Source of the DNA: Kluyvera georgiana ATCC 51603
GTDB taxonomy: Bacteria > Pseudomonadota > Gammaproteobacteria > Enterobacterales > Enterobacteriaceae
Reading direction: 5' to 3'
Assembly: GCF_001654985.1 (NCBI RefSeq)
Contig: NZ_LXEU01000014.1
Location: 1-64,000, forward strand
Length of the DNA: 64,000 nucleotides
The notes below the pieces were generated by a model that made no database searches, had not been told where the DNA came from, and saw only the letters and a list, made by a program, of their open reading frames with translations. A program made the translations under genes and the position numbers. This document shows positions 61,991 through 64,000 of the stretch, piece after piece. The stretch's first letter is position 1, and each line of letters opens with the position of its first letter.

Positions 61991-62841
61991 GATTTGCGTT
62001 TTTCCAGCGTCCGATGACGAGACTGCACGTTCTTACCGCGCGAGCGGAAGTAGTCAGCCAGCTGTTCGGCAACATAGACCGAACGGTGCTTACCGCCGGT
62101 ACAGCCAATGGCAACCGTCAGATAGCTACGGTTGTTGGTTTCCAGCATAGGTAACCATAGCTCAAGATAGCTACGCGTCTGGTAAATAAAGTTGTGAACT
62201 TCCGTGTGCCTGTCGAGGAACGCGGCAACCGGTTTATCGAGACCGGTCATCGGACGCAGCTTCGGATCCCAGTGTGGGTTTGGCAGGAAGCGCACGTCAA
62301 ACACGTAATCGGCGTCGATAGGAATGCCGTGCTTGAAGCCGAAGGATTCGAACACCATCGTTAGCTCGCGCTCGCGTTTACCCAGCAGACGGGTGCGCAG
62401 CATTTCCGCCAGTTCATGGACTGACATCTCGGAGGTGTCGACGATCAGGTCGGCGCGAGAGCGCAGCGGCTCCAGCAGGTTGCTCTCTTCATCAATGGCA
62501 CTTTCCAGCGACAGATTCTTGCTGGAGAGCGGGTGCAGACGGCGAGTGTCGCTGTAGCGACGAATCAGCGTGTTGCGATCTGCGTCGAGGAACAGCAGCT
62601 GTGGGGAAAAATTCTCCGGCAGGTTTTCCATTGCCCGTTCGAAGATTTCCGGAGTTTCAGGCATGTTACGTACGTCGATGCTCACGGCAGCCGAGATTTC
62701 GCGGTCGGCCAGCGTCTTTGCCAGCTCCGGCAGCAGTACCACCGGCAGGTTATCAACGCAGTAGAAGCCCATATCTTCCAGCGCCCTCAGGGCCACTGAT
62801 TTTCCCGAGCCAGAGCGGCCGCTGACGATCATCAGTACCAT
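61987..62841 (-). CDS. rapZ: RNase adaptor protein RapZ
   Basis: A 284-residue protein that binds the GlmZ small RNA and presents it to RNase E, controlling GlmS and amino-sugar synthesis; it senses glucosamine-6-phosphate. Walker A is GRSGSGKS (residues 8-15), Walker B is in the N-terminal domain, and a C-terminal RNA-binding domain ends in a basic tail (HRTLEKRKS). Between ptsN and npr as in E. coli. Confidence 0.97.
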   Translation of the reverse strand: MVLMIVSGRSGSGKSVALRALEDMGFYCVDNLPVVLLPELAKTLADREISAAVSIDVRNMPETPEIFERAMENLPENFSPQLLFLDADRNTLIRRYSDTRRLHPLSSKNLSLESAIDEESNLLEPLRSRADLIVDTSEMSVHELAEMLRTRLLGKRERELTMVFESFGFKHGIPIDADYVFDVRFLPNPHWDPKLRPMTGLDKPVAAFLDRHTEVHNFIYQTRSYLELWLPMLETNNRSYLTVAIGCTGGKHRSVYVAEQLADYFRSRGKNVQSRHRTLEKRKS

Positions 62842-62874
62842 GTACCGTTTCTCCTCAGTACGATGTGATGTCCA

Positions 62875-63363
62875 TTACGCATCATCGTGGGTTTCCGTAT
62901 CGGTGATGATTTGATACAGCTCTTCGTCGCTCTGCGCGGCGCGCAGGCGGCGGCAAATCGTTTTATCTGCCAGACGTTTCGCCACCAGGGAAAGCGTATG
63001 CAGATGGGTTTTGGTCTGGTCGGCTGGAACCAGAAGCGCAAAGAGTAAATCGACCGGCTGGTTGTCGATAGCGTCGAAAGCGATCGGCGTTTCCAGTTGC
63101 ACGAACACCCCTACCGCGCGTAGCGTATCTTCTTCGAGCTTGCCGTGAGGAATGGCGATGCCGTTGCCGATGCCGGTACTGCCCATTTTTTCACGGGTCA
63201 GAATGGCTTCGAACACCACCTGCGGCGGCAGGCTAAGCTGTTTCGCCGCCAGCTCGCTGATGATTTCCAGCGCACGTTTTTTACTCTGACAGTGCACAGC
63301 ACTGCGGGTACATTCCTGGTTAAGGACATTGCTCAGTTGTAGAGCCGAATCGTTATTTGTCAT
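62875..63363 (-). CDS. ptsN: Nitrogen regulatory enzyme IIA-Ntr (PtsN)
   Basis: A 162-residue EIIA of the fructose type, which regulates potassium transport (TrkA, KdpD) and other targets by its phosphorylation state rather than carrying sugar. The active-site histidine is H73 in GIAIPHGKL. Its surroundings and length match E. coli PtsN. Third in the rpoN-hpf-ptsN-rapZ-npr order. Confidence 0.97.
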   Translation of the reverse strand: MTNNDSALQLSNVLNQECTRSAVHCQSKKRALEIISELAAKQLSLPPQVVFEAILTREKMGSTGIGNGIAIPHGKLEEDTLRAVGVFVQLETPIAFDAIDNQPVDLLFALLVPADQTKTHLHTLSLVAKRLADKTICRRLRAAQSDEELYQIITDTETHDDA

Positions 63364-63418
63364 AATTTCACCTAAGCATCGCCCGATATGCAGGCATATC
63401 GGGCGATCGCTCGGACAA

Positions 63419-63706
63419 TCAATGTTGTTTTAGTTTATCTTTGTGCTTGGTTAACTGTCTCGCCAGTTTATCGATCAAACCGTCGATGGCGGCATACATA
63501 TCCTGCCCTTCCGCGCTGGCATGAAGTTCACCGCCGTTCACGTGCAATGTCGCATCCGAGATGTGCGTCAGTTTCTCCACCTTTAACACAATATGGACCT
63601 GATTGATCCTCTCGAAATACTGCTCCAGCTTGCTGAATTTCGTGGTCACGAATTCGCGCATCGGCTCGGTGATCTCGACGTTGTGTCCAGTGATGTTGAG
63701 CTGCAT
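63419..63706 (-). CDS. hpf: Ribosome hibernation promoting factor HPF
   Basis: A 95-residue short HPF that stabilises 100S ribosome dimers in stationary phase. It begins MQLNITGHNVEITEPMREFV and has the beta-alpha-beta-beta-beta-alpha fold of the YfiA/HPF family. The start at 63706 gives the E. coli length. It lies 22 bp after rpoN. Confidence 0.97.
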   Translation of the reverse strand: MQLNITGHNVEITEPMREFVTTKFSKLEQYFERINQVHIVLKVEKLTHISDATLHVNGGELHASAEGQDMYAAIDGLIDKLARQLTKHKDKLKQH

Positions 63707-63728
63707 AGTGTCTTCCTTATCAGTTGTG

Positions 63729-64000
63729 TCAGACCAGCTGTTTACGCTGGTTAGACGGCGGAATGGATAAAGACTCTCGGTACTTTGCAACGGTACGCCT
63801 TGCCACCATGATACCCTGTTCAGAGAGCATGGTGGTCAGCTTACTGTCGCTCAGTGGTTTCGCGGGATTCTCCGCGGCAATCAATTTCTTAACCAGCGCC
63901 CGAATTGCCGTGGACGAGGCTTCGCCGCCGCCCTCGGTACTGACGTGGCTGGAGAAGAAATATTTAAGCTCGAAAATGCCCCGTGGGCTATGCAAATACT
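63729..64000 (-). CDS. rpoN: RNA polymerase sigma-54 factor, C-terminal part
   Basis: The last 90 residues or so of sigma-54; the gene continues beyond the right edge of the window. The RpoN box [10 protein letters not shown], which reads the -24 promoter element, is intact and followed by a normal C-terminus ([14 protein letters not shown]). Neighbouring hpf and ptsN confirm the identification. Confidence 0.97.
   Translation of the reverse strand, partial: YLHSPRGIFELKYFFSSHVSTEGGGEASSTAIRALVKKLIAAENPAKPLSDSKLTTMLSEQGIMVARRTVAKYRESLSIPPSNQRKQLV

Overview
The window is a stretch of enterobacterial chromosome. Almost every protein is close in sequence and length to an Escherichia coli or Salmonella protein, and gene order largely follows the E. 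coli acrEF-fis-accBC-mreB-tldD-aaeAB-argR-mdh-degQS-rplM-sspAB-gltBD-arcB-rpoN segment. Several differences point to a relative of E. coli within Enterobacteriaceae (Enterobacter, Citrobacter, Salmonella or Klebsiella type) rather than E. coli itself: msrPQ lies between aroQ and acuI, yagU between tldD and aaeR, codBA between sspB and yhcG, and a CoA-transferase plus aldehyde dehydrogenase between aaeB and yhcO; elbB and yrbL are missing. I cannot fix the genus from sequence alone. I see no phage, insertion sequence, CRISPR array, tRNA or rRNA gene.

Layout. 0.3-6.2 kb: small lipoprotein YhdV, the AcrEF drug efflux pump and its divergent repressor AcrS. 6.3-10.6 kb: dusB-fis, then yhdT-panF-prmA. 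10.6-15.9 kb: aroQ-accB-accC (shikimate step and acetyl-CoA carboxylase), msrPQ (periplasmic methionine sulfoxide repair) and acuI. 16-28.4 kb: csrD, the cell shape operon mreBCD, then maf-rng-yhdP-tldD. 28.4-33.5 kb: yagU, aaeR and aaeXAB (aromatic acid efflux). 33.5-37.4 kb: an accessory block with a CaiB/BaiF-type protein, a GabD-like dehydrogenase, yhcO and two tandem yhcN genes. 37.8-44.1 kb: argR, mdh, the periplasmic proteases degQ and degS, zapG and zapE. 44.1-46.7 kb: rplM-rpsI and sspA-sspB. 46.7-50.5 kb: codBA with a PurR-box match, and the nuclease-family gene yhcG. 50.6-58.1 kb: gltBD (glutamate synthase) and yhcC. 58.3-61.6 kb: arcB and mtgA. 61.7-64 kb: the end of the rpoN operon (rpoN C-terminus, hpf, ptsN, rapZ, npr).

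The content is mainly housekeeping: cell envelope and shape, carbon and nitrogen metabolism with global regulators (Fis, ArgR, ArcB, CsrD, sigma-54 and the nitrogen phosphotransferase branch), stress proteases, and efflux. Intrinsic terminators separate most transcription units, and two REP-pair (BIME) elements flank the arcB-mtgA segment.

The least ordinary things I found are a CoA-transferase whose family blocks occur in permuted order, an unannotated promoter-to-terminator stretch between yagU and aaeR that could encode a small RNA, a 13-bp perfect inverted repeat covering the msrP ribosome binding site together with a nine-C tract in msrP, and paired stem-loops in the gltB leader. I did not find a clearly new multi-gene system.
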